Source: Hydractinia symbiolongicarpus
Lineage: Eukaryota; Cnidaria; Hydrozoa; Anthoathecata; Hydractiniidae
DNA length: 64,000 nt
Assembly: GCF_029227915.1 (NCBI RefSeq)
Contig: NC_079881.1
Span: 19,381,501 to 19,445,500, forward strand
Direction of reading: 5' to 3'
Part shown: piece by piece, positions 33,308-44,616 of the stretch
How positions within the stretch are numbered: the first letter of the stretch is position 1
How the letters are laid out: each line of letters begins with the position of its first letter
The notes under the pieces: generated by a model
What the model was told of the DNA's origin: nothing
Database searches by the model: none
The model's input: only the letters and a program-made list of their open reading frames with translations
Translations under genes and position numbers: made by a program

Positions 33308-34491
33308 TTAATCACGTTTTTTTCCAATTCCACCAGAGTCTTTTTCTTGATTTTTCTCCTTCATTGCATCAATTTCGTCATTGATTTCAGCAATTTCATG
33401 AGTAGGTAATTCATTAAAACATTTTGCACCATGGAAGAAGAAACTTTTCTTGTAAATTTCAAATTTCACTCTAGGTATGAGTGTGTTTTTATTTCTTGTG
33501 TTGTTTAACAAAATATCGAAATTATTCTCCAAATCCTCACACACGTCTCCAGTAACACATTTGAACACATGTAAAAATACGTTTTCGTATTAGATGAGCA
33601 ATCGTTAGAATGGCTTTCGTAGCAGGTTTTCCACAAAAAATGACTGCACGGGCTCGGTTATCAAGCGATTGCATCTCTTCAATGTTCGTTCAGTTAATTT
33701 CTCATGTTTAAATCGAACAATAAGTCAACAGTGCAGAACCAATTGGATTATGGTTAAAGCAGCTTTTACTGTAAAAGCTGCTTTAACCATAATCCAATAG
33801 CTGCAGTTGTAATCTTTAAAAAATGTTCAGTCGACCAACTGCTTTTCTGTAGGTTGCATCAATGTGGTCAGGCAGGTGAACACATTTTTCCAGCTTGTTA
33901 GATATTTAAAAGAACTCTTTTCTAAATATGATGTTCAAGTTACCGCGTTTGCTTTTTTGGGCAGTTCCAAAGATCATACATTCAGATTTTCCTGGCTTCA
34001 TGTTAGTAATAAGTTTGTTGGCCTCGAACCAGTCAGCGATTCGCGTAAAGTTATTTTTCTGTCGCAGCTGTATATAAAACGGCGTCATCCGCATACATAT
34101 AATATTACAATCTTTCACAACCTCGTCAACGTCATTGAAACTCAAAAGAAAGGGCAGAGGTTCGAGAATAGATTCTTGTGGGACTCCACAGAAGATTGCT
34201 TCCATATCATATCCGTATCTGTATTATGGGTAATTCGTTAAGTTATTGACCAGTGTCCATGTTTTTACATACAAAGTCGACTACTATTGTCGCAGCAATG
34301 TCTGTACTTCTATTTTGGCGATATCCGAACTGATTTTTTGAACATAATTCATGTTTTTGAGATATTTCATCACCTGAGAGTGGACACAAGGATTTTTTGA
34401 GCGAAGCGGAAGCACGGTTATAGGCCGATAGCTGTTCATTTTGTGCTTTATGAGCTGGTGCTACTTTGCCGATTTTAAAATCACCTGGCAC
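33308..34491 (-). pseudogene. CR1/L2-type LINE reverse transcriptase relic
   Basis: In order on the minus strand: PGDFKIGKVAPAHKAQNEQL...NQFGYRQNRSTDIAA (34491-34243; RT fingers, FGYRxxRST), then GVPQESILEPLPFLLSFNDV (34205 downward; the GVPQGSILGPLLF box) with a mutated palm (CMRMTPFYI where YADDT is expected), and the C-terminal KFEIYKKSFFFHGAKCFNEL (33568-33308). All RT landmarks are in the correct order but decayed. It could complete the RT-less LINE at 4196-7060. Confidence 0.7.
33742..33798. repeat. 57-nt near-perfect palindrome (28-bp arms, 1-nt centre)
   Basis: ATTGGATTATGGTTAAAGCA + GCTTTTAC, a single T, then its exact reverse complement through ATAATCCAAT at 33798. It sits inside the gap between RT and C-terminal parts of the LINE relic. 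Confidence 0.95.
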
Positions 34492-34499
34492 AGTCGTGT

Positions 34500-36083
34500 T
34501 TCCAAACTTAATTAATGACGTAGCTTAGTGACTTCGTTATATATATATTTCAGCATCCACATTGAGTGCTTCCCTTTTACTTGTTACTCTATCACGGCGG
34601 CATGTCATGTCTATTCATATTGCCTACTAAAAAGCTTTTCATTATATGCCATGCGGTGTTTATTGTTTCGTTAAATAGCAACCAAGAGCTCAGCACGGTC
34701 ATAAGTATGGCAATTATCGGACTAGACACTGAGGAATGATGGAATAAGGGGAGTGTGACTGAAATTATCGGAATCATTAGTTAAAATGACTGTGAACTCC
34801 AACCTCACACCCAGGATATTTTGGTATTTTTTGGTTAAAATTATTATTGTGGAGATTGGTATAAAGACAGGGCAATAAGCGTGCAAGTCATACGTTTTCT
34901 TTAATTTAATAAATTATTACCGCCGAAAAATTAAAACTGGAACTAATAATGTTAACAATATCAACAAGTTTATCAAAAAGTATAGCTACATAGTATAGCA
35001 ATAAATAGAGCTCATCATTACGCATTTCAAAATCGATGCCAATGCACAGGGTATGGTGCCAATTGTCACACCCATCACACTGAACCCAATTAATTTTATT
35101 GGAGTTCTTTGTTTTTTTCCAGGCAGATATTTGGAATTACAGGTTTTTTGTAGGGATTTGTTTCGTCCTCATCAGAAGATGAGTAAAGCGAGGATTTTAC
35201 TTTTATCGTTCATCGCCATTTTATGCATATATTCCAGAGTTGATTTTGTGTTTCGAATGCTTTTAGCAGATTGTTTTTCAGAACTGGCAACTGCACTTTT
35301 CTTCTTTTCTTATTTTTGGCGTATGCCTTTCCTTCTTCCTATTTTATATTAACTCTTTTTCCTTTAACATTCAAATATGTTCCTCTGAAGTAATGACCCG
35401 ACTCTTTGTTACCACTCTGGGTTTTTGTCCTCAGGTTTGTGCAGAGTTAAGTAGAGGATGTCAGCTAAGTGCCCATGTTAGCTGCTACAAGAAGGTTTGC
35501 TGTTGGCGTTAGCTGGCAACCAGATGACGACAACAGAAGTATTGGTGTAACGAACTGGGAGGCCGATAAAGGACCTGCTTCAACGGCACAAACATCAACA
35601 ACTTAGTTGCAATGGATGGTGTTGTAGGAGTTCACATTCAATTGGGGTCAAAAATAAAAATTCCATATTTTTGAAAGCATTGCCTATGGAATTAATTGAT
35701 GTGGTTTTGTTAAAAGCCCCTTTAAATAAAGCTCTAAATTTAGTTTAATTCAACCTGGCGTAATCCACAGTGACACTTAAAAGTTACACAACTATGAAAC
35801 CACTGTGGGGAAGGGTGATAATAACTTTTAAGAACCGATACAGCATCAAGTTATGGAAATTATTTTACTTAAAACACTAAATTATTGCCTTTGAAGAACT
35901 AAATAATTAGCAAAGTTGTGTATAAAATGTTGAAAAAAACAAAAAAACAGTTAAAATATATAACAATGTTAAATTGACATCCGCGGTGGAGAGCAGCGCT
36001 AAACATAAAACTAAAGTGTTAGGGGCATTCCCTTGCCTGTTTACTTCGATAATAATATAGGTTTTACAGATATTTGGTGAATG
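34500..36083. other. Interval without recognised genes
   Basis: Short open frames only (e.g. 35053-35352 +), without motifs or splice support. The region around 35380-35760 has no recognisable feature. Confidence 0.4.
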
Positions 36084-36468
36084 CAGTTGACTCTCCCTAA
36101 TTCGAATTGCCACGGGGAAAGATTTTTGTTGGAATTATAGAAAGTCTCTGTAATTCGAACTTTCAGCTTTGAAGATTAAAAATTCTAATTACAGGAGAAA
36201 TTACGTTAATTTTAAAATCAAGAAAAGTTTTATTCAATTTTCATTTTCATAGTTTACACAAAAAAGAAACTTTTTTGAAAGACTGTTGAATATTTGATTG
36301 CTTTAGGATTGAAAAACTGTTCGAATTAGAGAAAGTTTCGAATTAGAGAAGTTCGAATTGCAAAACGTTTTTTATAAGTGTTTTTTAAGGAAAATTGACG
36401 GTGACTAACCACTCGTTCGAATTATAGAAATTCGAAATATAGAGATTCGAATTAAAGGGAGTCAATTG
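36084..36468. mobile_element. pogo/Tigger-type MITE
   Basis: 385 bp. The left end is CAGTTGACTCTCCCTAATTC; the right end, reverse-complemented, is CAATTGACTCCCTTTAATTC: TIRs of over 20 bp, right side flanked by TA (36469-36470), left by TG (probably a mutated TA). The interior is rich in repeated TTCGAATTA(T)AGA motifs in both orientations. No coding capacity. Confidence 0.75.
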
Positions 36469-36744
36469 TACTTAAAAAAATTAAAGCAAATAATGCTGAT
36501 ACGGTCCACCGTGCACGAGGTGTGTAATTAAAAAGGCACCGATATTACGCTGAACCGTTGTTTGGTAAATTACACAGTTATGGGATCCCGTGAAGTAGGT
36601 ATATTCATAAGGGCAAGCTTTGTTTTTCGGAATACCCAACAACAAGAACGGTCGGCTGTTAGATAACGCGGTGCTGAAAAGATAATACGTAGAATATATA
36701 TCGCCTACATCTGTGAAGGCGAAAGGTATTTTTTGCGTGTCCTT

Positions 36745-37500
36745 TTATTGCATGTCCCTCGTGTCATCCTCGAAGCTTTTATTCTGGTTTTCCTGAATCG
36801 TCCAACCCAAGACCCATTTATGTCCTCGCACTGTACGTAGTTTTGGTGAAACGTGAGGGCAAACTTCACATTTTTTTTTCGATTCCACTCTGGGTGTAGA
36901 TGAATCCTTTGGTGGTGAAGAGCATGGTTTGCTGATGTGAATTGAACAGCTGTTGTAAGTTACTAAAGTGCTATTGGTTGTTGACGCAGCGGATGTCGAC
37001 ACAGTGGCTGTTGGTATAGTGGTAGATAAGGATGACACTGAGGTTGATGTTGATTGCTTACTTTCCTGTACATTATTTGACTTGTTTGGCTTTAATTTCT
37101 TTGGAGTGGCCACTGACGTTGCAAGTTCCTCCATTAATTCCTGTGGTTGCCCAAAAAGACCCAGCTGTCATATTGTTTTATCAATCTGGTATCAAACCGA
37201 TTTTCAGGGTATTTGGTTCTATACGCGGGAAAGATGCCAGTGGTACGAAACCCAGAAATAACATTGTCGCTTTTGATATATTGATCCCATATTGAACAGA
37301 GTAGATCGACAGATACAGGTTTAGAAATTTTTTCTTTTGGACCAAGCACGTTTACCCTTTTAACAAGAAGTTCTTCCCACCTTCTTTTCAGAGAACCAAA
37401 ACAGCAGACATCAAGTGGTTGTGCATCTGTAACGTGGGGAGGTAGCTTTATAAGAGTAATATTCTTTTCCATAACTTTTTGAATTATTTTGATATATATG
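36745..37500 (-). pseudogene. Tigger/pogo (CENP-B-like) transposase, C-terminal part
   Basis: It reads ITLIKLPPHVTDAQPLDVCC, FGSLKRRWEELL, VISGFRTTGIFP and then, after a frame change near 37134, a Ser/Thr-rich tail (EELATSVATPKKLKPNK...). LPPHxTxxLQPLDxxxFxxLK is the signature before the last catalytic Asp of Tigger transposases. The N-terminal half of a Tigger lies on the same strand at 42540-43118; about 150 residues between the two are missing. Confidence 0.7.
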
Positions 37501-37689
37501 GGACAAATTGAAACAAATAATACTATATTGAACCCACCACAGGATACAAATATAACTATAAAATAAAACAACAAAAAAAAGACAAACAAAAGATGTTAAC
37601 ATTCCTCTTATGTCTTTTTTGAAAGAATATAAAAATTGTCATAAATCAGTTTAAGTTAGTCAAACATCAATTCCCAAACGTTTGCGTTA

Positions 37690-38640
37690 ACTTCATGGGG
37701 TTTGCTCCGTTTTTCGTCAGACAATCCGTCAACTGGTTGTGTGTCGAGATCCACAAAAGCTTGTCATTATTTTCGTCCATTACCATCTCTTTGATAGACG
37801 TCAAATCGATACGTAAGCGTTTCTCTTCAACCATGGTTGTAAAGTGTGTACTTGAAAATAATGACTAGCTATCTGTGTATGGATGGATAATCTTCAATGG
37901 CTGGGTGTGGTTTGGGTACAATGGTTCAAGAAGAAAATCTGATAAAAAGTAGCAAGGGTCTAATGCATCAACCTTTGAACGTGTTTCAGCTGCAAGTGTA
38001 CTTCTTACTACTCTTTTTATTGTGTTCGATTTCCATTGCATAGGGCATGCTTTATTGTTTGCATCAACCAAAAATATAAGATATCCATCTGTACTTTTCC
38101 CGTGTGGTAGATTGCCAAGAGATGCGTCACTGAAGCAGTACAGCTTGTTTTAGATCTTTCGAAGCAGTAAAGCAAATTCGTAGACTTTGTTCTTTCATAC
38201 ATCGAAGTACTTTGTTGGCTTTTAACAAGTGCTTCACTGTTGGGATCTTCATGTTTGCACTCAATGTACAAACATCAAACAAGTTATCTGGGTGTGTTTG
38301 GCAAGCAATCCAGTTTAACTTCCCTAGTAATTTACAGTAAAGAGAAGTTTCTTCTTTGCTACAAAGGCTATTTTTCTATTAGACGGTTACAAGTCAATAA
38401 TACAGATAATACAGATAGATAGATTAGAATCCATAGAACAGATATAGTCCTTATTCGACTTCAATGGTATCTTCATTTCTTTAACATTTACACCTACATA
38501 TTTAAAATATGTACGGATCTGTGATGCCAACTTGAAAAAGCTTTACAAAGTTCTGCTATAACCTCTGTTTAAAAAGAGTCAGTTCCTGCCAGTAAAACAT
38601 CATAATTATATTTGTCAGGAGGACAACTTTTTAGAGTTCA
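37690..38640 (-). pseudogene. Ty1/copia Pol: RT end and RNase H relic
   Basis: Minus-strand segments: DVLLAGTDSF (about 38600; copia RT palm HVDDxLxAG region), KVQMDILYFWLM then VDANNKACPMQWKSNTIKRV and RSTLAAETRSKVDAL (38070-37960; the S..AAE.. RNase H box of copia elements), and LIWLDTQP-like/TSIKEMV pieces to about 37700. Frame changes near 38040 and 38150. No LTRs identified. Confidence 0.6.
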
Positions 38641-39093
38641 TTCCGTAAAACCATCTGACGTTTTAAAAGACGTCTTTTCTTGTGCAGTAAGCACATTCCA
38701 TCCTTAAATGGTGTTGGTTGAAGTTGGTTTAAAGCAGTAGCTGATGTATCTAACAAAGATAAAACAACAGTTTTTAACCTCATTTTGCTGCCAAAGATAG
38801 ATGCACTTGGGATAGATTCTTTATTTCTACTGCTGCTGCTGCTAAGAAACGATTCATTACCATAATAATTGTTTGGTCGTAGGTAACCAGATGGCTTTGC
38901 TTTTTATGAGCACTGAGGCGGAGTTTTCTAGTCTAATCTTTGTTGATAATAATAATAAAAAAGTTGTGATAGCATGTATCCAGCAACCATGTGGTTGATT
39001 TCGAAGTGCCTATATAGTTGTGTGAATCGTTCATTGAATGACAATGGCATTTCAACAAGGTGATTACACTTCTTTGAATTAATCTTTTATATA

Positions 39094-39346
39094 CTAGTCG
39101 TTAGCCCGTGTTTCTGTAATAGGGCACGGCTTTCGAGGACAGACAGACAGGCGGAATCCGGCTATTATTAAGAGATTGACGTTAAGGTGGTGTTATTGAC
39201 GCCGCGCCGTAACATCAGAAAATTAAACATATTAGACATGCATTTTTCGGTTACTTCAAAGAAAATTTTGGTAAGATCAAAGGAAAATGAACGTATCCGC
39301 ATTGCCTGTTACAGACACATGGAACTGGCGTATTATTATATAGACT
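39094..39346 (-). repeat. Short Helitron (family A) remnants
   Basis: CTAGTCGTTAGCCCGTG...GGCTATTATTAAGAGA (39094-39177) is a minus-strand, internally deleted family A Helitron with its 3' CTAG end and 5' TCTC(T) end. A second CTAGTCGATAAGGCCTGTGG end begins at about 39344 next to ...GTATTATTATATAGA. Confidence 0.55.
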
Positions 39347-39629
39347 AGTCGATAAGGCCTGTGGGAAAATCCACTTTGGCACAAGGACAATGAAAAAATA
39401 GGTTGTTTTAAATTTTTTGCTGACGTCAGCAGTGCAGATATGAAAAAAATTGGCGAAGTTTAGTTTATTCGTTTCCTGTAATGTGTAGAGGTTAAAACGC
39501 TGTTCAAAATTATGTATAGGATCATATGTTTTCGACAAACGTCTAAGGAAATATAAGGTTCTAAATATTTTGCTGACATCAGCAATGGCCCCTCAGAATC
39601 CAAAATTTAGAAAGTGTACCGGATCATGT

Positions 39630-41400
39630 ACTTTTGACAAACGATTTCTCTTCGGTCTTTTCGTTCTCGCAATTTAAGCATTTACAAATAGTTGTAAATT
39701 GCAGCTCATTCTTCAAGCACTTGCACATCCTCTTCTTGCAACCACTTTTACCCCTACAGCTAATCAGTTCCTCCAACATATCAATCGCACAGCCTTCATC
39801 CATTGAGTCTATTGCAATGCAATCTCCATCTACCTACCATTCATGATCATTCACGACAGGGCTACCAATATTCATGTTAAGAGATCTTCTCCAAATAAAA
39901 GTCTGGTAGTTAGCACGCTAGATATGCTTTTGCAGAGCATCGAAAGTTGGTGGAAGCAATTCTTCAGAGAACTTTCCTTGATGAAAAAGCTCCACACGTG
40001 CTTCGTTCACTTTTTTTTTTCCTACACTTTTTTTTCCTACTTCCGGATAAAACACACGCACACATATTTCTCGATTGCCGTAGTGTCAATAAATTTTCTC
40101 TGTCACCAATACACTTACTATAGTTTTAAATTTTCTCATTATTGACCATGTGTTGCCAACATGTTAATTTACTCTTGCCATAAAAGCAACTAGTACTACA
40201 ACAACCTTAAAACAAGGAGAAAAATAATTGCCTCAAAACTGGTATATATCATATGTGCATGCATTGTATATTCAAATGTTACCTGTTAATGCGTGAAACC
40301 AAATAATGCAATCGACCTATTTTACAGATAAGAAGATGCGATCGCTTGTATGTCTAAAATACGTCGTTTATCAGCAACACCAATTTCTACAAACAGATCA
40401 GCATTGATCAGACTTTTCATTCCAACCAAGCTCACAAATACGTCTGTCTCAGGTGTTTTTACGACGATACTCGCATAGCGTAGTGACGCGTGGCTACAAT
40501 GTAACACAATCCTGATATCTGCTTCTTCGTGGTCAAAGCATAGATCAGGGGCTATCATTGAAACTTTTTACCATCTGGTGAAGATGCTGGAGAAAACTTG
40601 TAACATTTGTTTTTATTAGTGACGTAAAGAACTTTGGTCTAAGATCTGACTCAACCAGAATGTCCTGTTTTTTCAACGACTATATATAAGATATCGTGGA
40701 TATCAATTAACCGGGTTACAAATAGAATCGTAGAACAAAATTAAGCTGTGCTGATAAGCAGAGATACAAAGAGACGCATGCCCCAATAAATTGAACTGAT
40801 ACAGATGTAGAGAACAAACTATCAAAACTGGAATACCGAGTTATTGAATCTCTTTCCGATTTTTCCACAGAAAGACATCATGGTATGAAATGCTCTAAAA
40901 CGAATTATCAGCTTATCTCTCATGTCGTCGTTCTTCCATATTATATGTTGCACTTTCGCATAAATTGTTTGATCACAAACAACACATAGATACTTGTTTT
41001 GAAGCTTACTCATCAATGTGTACAAAGTTGCATATTCTGTTGGCGAAGCATCTATAATGAGTAATCTGAGACAGTTTTTGAGCGGGATGCATGAAGGTGT
41101 TGTATCCAGCCTAATCTGGTAGCAATGTACATTTAAAAAATCCTTTGACAAGTACATGCAGAAGATATTCAAGTTGTGCTTTCTTGACTGTACCTTCCTT
41201 TGAAACTTGTTTCTAGCTCCTTTCCAGAGAAGTTTGGTGATTTTTTCTTCGAGAATATGTATTCGAAGCTTTTGATTGTGTTTTTTTAATACGATTTCGG
41301 AACAACTAAGAAGTCTGAAGAATTCTGTACAAGAATCCTCCAAAAGTAGCATTGTCAACAACAACTGGAATAACAGTTTCAAGAATAACAGTTTCAGGCA
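39630..41400 (-). pseudogene. Uncharacterised cnidarian-type gene (DHEEADTR / Cys-rich family), decayed
   Basis: Minus-strand order: LRLLIIDASPTEYATLYTLM, VVCDQTIYAKVQHIIWKNDD, IIRFRAFHTMMSFCGKIGKR (41100-40830); then DHEEADIRIVLHCSHASL, VVKTPETDVFVSLVGM, RRILDIQAIASSYL (40558-40322); then a Cys-rich tail (ELISCRGKSGCKKRMCKCLK, CKCLNCENEK; about 39810-39650). These three blocks in this order are, from memory, a repetitive unnamed family in cnidarians, possibly transposon-borne. Frame changes and stops mark a pseudogene. Confidence 0.5.
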
Positions 41401-41654
41401 ACTCTTTCGATGTTTTGGGTGATTTTTCAGCTATTGTTGTGTCATGTCTCAAGACAGAAAAATGAGAGATACAATGATCAAGACCATTTAAGATACTAAA
41501 AAGTAGCTAATTTCCGGTGGTTTAACAAACAGCTGTTGCTTTCTTCCCTTGTTAGCATGATAAATCATGTCTTGCGCAAGAGACATAATTACAATTCTTC
41601 TTCAGCCTCTTTCAAATTTGTATAATTGTTGTTGGGTCACTTTTGCCTGTCATT

Positions 41655-41935
41655 TATGTAATGAAATCTATATAATTATACGCTAATTCCGTGTGTCTGT
41701 CTGTCACTTTTGCAAAGTGGATTACATTCTTCAAAATTTTCTTTAACAACTTCTATAAAACATCGCCTATAAAATTGTTCTGTAATTTACCAAACTTTGC
41801 CGATAAAATAGTATTGACGTCAAAGGAAAGTTAATTAAGATTAGTGAAGTCATTACAATGCACTTAAAACTTTGAGGCCAAATAACTTGGAAACGAGGTG
41901 GTGACGTCAATGTTTTTTCACCGCGTGGGTAACTA
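41655..41935 (+). repeat. Possible Helitron-related repeat
   Basis: It opens with ATCTATATAATTATACGCTA and GTGTGTCTGTCTGTCAC, like the family A/B 5' ends, and closes with CACCGCGTGGGTAACTAG, an ending in CTAG. The terminal hairpin is poor. Confidence 0.35.
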
Positions 41936-42011
41936 GGGACCATCTAGGATCAATTTGGGTAATTTTCCCAAACCCGGATCCCCGAATTACTTTCGCTTCT
42001 ACGTTCTTTAT

Positions 42012-42428
42012 TTAATGGTGTTGCCATGAATAATGGTGCGTGTGGTGGAGATTGAAATGGGGTATCAGCAGGAGAATATGGTTGTGAAGTATATTAAAAA
42101 CGTTTAAATTACTGTCTGATTTTCGGTTAGAAGCAGAATCGTTTAAAAACAATAGCTGTTCCTCAAAGTTGGCCGTGTCGGATTCAGTGTCACCTGTTGC
42201 ATTATTTGAAGTTTCAACGGCTGTAATAGCCTCAGTGTTTGATGTGCTGACTGTTACGCAGTCTGCTTGGCTATTCAAGCTGTAGAAATTTAAAAGTTCC
42301 TGGATCGTTGCAAAATGTTGTTGCTCGGCCATGATGTGTTTTGTTTTGCTTTTTATTCTTCTGCAAAACATATTTCTCATTTTTTTTCGAGCATAATGTG
42401 TATAATTTTGATTATGATTGACTCTCAA
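42012..42428 (-). CDS. Unassigned open frame, 138 codons
   Basis: A minus-strand frame with a basic N-terminal segment (HYARKKMRNMFCRRIKSKTK) followed by Ser/Thr/Asn-rich sequence. I do not recognise it. An internal ATG at 42334 would give a protein beginning MAEQQHFATIQELLNF. It might be a short host or transposon frame; no splice evidence. Confidence 0.25.
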   Translation of the reverse strand: MRVNHNQNYTHYARKKMRNMFCRRIKSKTKHIMAEQQHFATIQELLNFYSLNSQADCVTVSTSNTEAITAVETSNNATGDTESDTANFEEQLLFLNDSASNRKSDSNLNVFNILHNHILLLIPHFNLHHTHHYSWQHH

Positions 42429-42539
42429 AGATCTGTGACGTCAAAAATCGCCAACGATCGCTAAAAAAGTTCAAACTGTTTCAACTCCTCTGGCGATCTC
42501 AGTGAGCAGCTCATGTTACGCAATTTTTTGTAAACAACC

Positions 42540-43118
42540 TTATGCACATGCTCATATCCCAATCACTAGAGCCCGAGCGACCAAAATTCGCCCAATAGAG
42601 ATCAGCATTAACACGGAAAAATTTTCACGACCTTCTCCCCATCCAACTTTAAATGCGGTTTTGCCTTTCAGAGCAATTACTTTGCACTTATTGGGATCGG
42701 TTGGGGACTCAAAGTCCAAATTCCAAACTTGCTCTGGCTTAAATCCTTTGTCCCTACTGTTTTTTTCAATAATGTCGTTAGAGATTGGTAAGGATTGCTT
42801 GTGCTTTCGTAAGGCTTTCGAGCCATACTCATCATGTTGGGTTCTTTAAATGACAGTTTCTTCCTATCCATGAATCCTGGACTATGATTTCGTGTCACAA
42901 AGGGCTGAAATTAGTATTGCATAAAACTTTAATACAATTAACACGTTCCTGCTCCTCTTATTTTTAAGAGCTATTTTCCTTCCCGAATCAGTTAAACGAA
43001 CCCCATTTTGAAGCATTTTCTGTCTCCGTCTAATATTTGACTCCGAAACACCAAACATTTTGGCTGCTTTGCGTATGCTCATTTCGTTTGAATCGATTGC
43101 TTTCATGGCGTTCTCCAT
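42540..43118 (-). pseudogene. Tigger transposase N-terminal half (psq-type HTH and start of DDE)
   Basis: 42882-43118 reads MENAMKAIDSNEMSIRKAAK followed by MFGVSESNIRRRQKML, a pipsqueak/CENP-B N-terminal HTH. Downstream pieces: SPGFMDRKKLSFKEPNMMSM (CENP-B HTH2 end), NPYQSLTTLLKK, and in a shifted frame PTDPNKCKVIALKGKTAFKV, the strand after the first catalytic Asp. Homology stops near 42545. The Harbinger element at 43241 inserted 123 bp upstream of its start codon. Confidence 0.65.
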
Positions 43119-43515
43119 GTCAGACTCTGTCCAACGCTTATCATTACGTTTTGGTTTTGGTTTTCCCCTGTCTATTTTTGACTAAAAAATAAAATTTTAA
43201 ATTTACATAATGAAGCACATCCTCCAAGCATTTTTTCTTAAGCGGGTTTTCCACTAGGCGGATTATTCCGTGTGGAGCGGAGCGGCCATTGTTGTTCTTG
43301 TGAAAATTCCGCCAAAGGCGTTCCGCTACGCGCGGAATTAAAAGTTGAACCGGACTCGACTTTTCCGCCACTGTAAATTCCGCGAGCCAATCAAAATGCT
43401 TGATTTCGTGTGTTTTACATAAAATTTAAAATAGCTGAAAGCTGAAAGGAAATAGCGAAGCAGTAGCTGTGAATGCATCATTGTGAACCATTGTGACAAG
43501 AAAAAGGGAAATAAG

Positions 43516-44522
43516 ATGTCTTTCGCAGAATCTAGTCAGATTTTGATGTCATGCACGCCAGTAGAGAGTCAAGTTACAGAATTTGACAAAGAATTGTTTA
43601 TAGAGGAAGTAAGTAGAGCTTAGCTAGCTAGCTAGTTTATTTTTCTAAAGCTAAACTTGGTTACTGTTTTTTTGTTTGCCATAGTCAAATAACTATTTCT
43701 AAAACATTTGTAGGTTCGGAAATTTCCATGTCTATGGAACATTTATTCTACTGATTACAAAGACAGAAACATCAAAAATAATGCATGGCAAGAATTGGCA
43801 AGAATATTTCAAAAAGATTGTAAGTAAACCCCTACTATCTCATAGCTACATATATATTTGCTGTTGTTTTTATTTTCAGAAAGAAAGTAAAATCACATAA
43901 TTTTTGGAATCTGATATTAAATATATACCGTGTATATATATATGGCTTTTTATTATTTGTAGGCGAATTCCTTCAAAAACAACTAAAATATTTAAAAGAC
44001 AACCTGAAAAAATGTCTCGACAGAAGAACAAGGATGACAAAATCAGGTGCAGCTGCTTCGTCGTTACCAAAATGTAACTATTTTGAACAGATGTCCTTTC
44101 TTTATGAAGGAGCACCTATGAACTTCCCAACTGAAAGCAATGTACGGATACAGAGTAAAGAAAATACAGAACAAACGTGTTCAAAGGAAAGCGTTGATCA
44201 ACCCCCTGATGTAGATTTGTTCACACCACCACAATCTCCTATGATTTTGAACAAAATTACGGACAATGGCAGCGCTACTGTCACGGCAAAGCGGGAGAAA
44301 AGAAAACGTAGTGAGAATGCAGAAGGAAATAGAATTTTGAAAGAGTTGGATGCAATAGAGAAAGAATTAAAAGCTGGTGATAAAGAGGAATGTGAAGATA
44401 GTCTTTTTTGCCGTAGCCTAGTGCCCACTTTAAGAAAATTATCTGCCAAGAAGAACAAAATGGCAAAAATTAGGATTTCACAGCTGTTGTTTGAAATTGA
44501 GTTTGATGAGGCATGTGAATAA
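43516..44522 (+). CDS. Harbinger accessory DNA-binding protein (MADF-like, with BESS-like tail)
   Basis: Three exons: 43516-43608, 43714-43819, 43963-44522 (GTAAGT donors at both introns, TTTGTAG acceptors). They give 252 aa in perfect phase. The MADF region (about residues 22-110) has FIEEVRKFPCLWN, YKDRNIKNNAWQELARIF and LKYLKDNLKKCLDRR, i.e. the spaced Trp and Leu/Arg pattern of MADF/Myb-SANT domains. The C-terminus (LRKLSAKKNKMAKIRISQLL) looks like a BESS-type motif. In Harbinger transposons the Myb/MADF partner helps import the transposase and bind the ends. It converges with the transposase, 94 bp between stops. Confidence 0.9.
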
Positions 44523-44616
44523 AACTAATTTTCTCTTTAACATTTTTTATATAACATAACATTTTTTACAGTATTTGTATGGATGTACATTTTCTATACA
44601 TGTTGACACAAATTAT

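Noticed and set aside
32021-34491. A single intact LINE
   Set aside because: The palm YADD is mutated, the parts are in different frames and the 32.0 kb fragment may be from another family.
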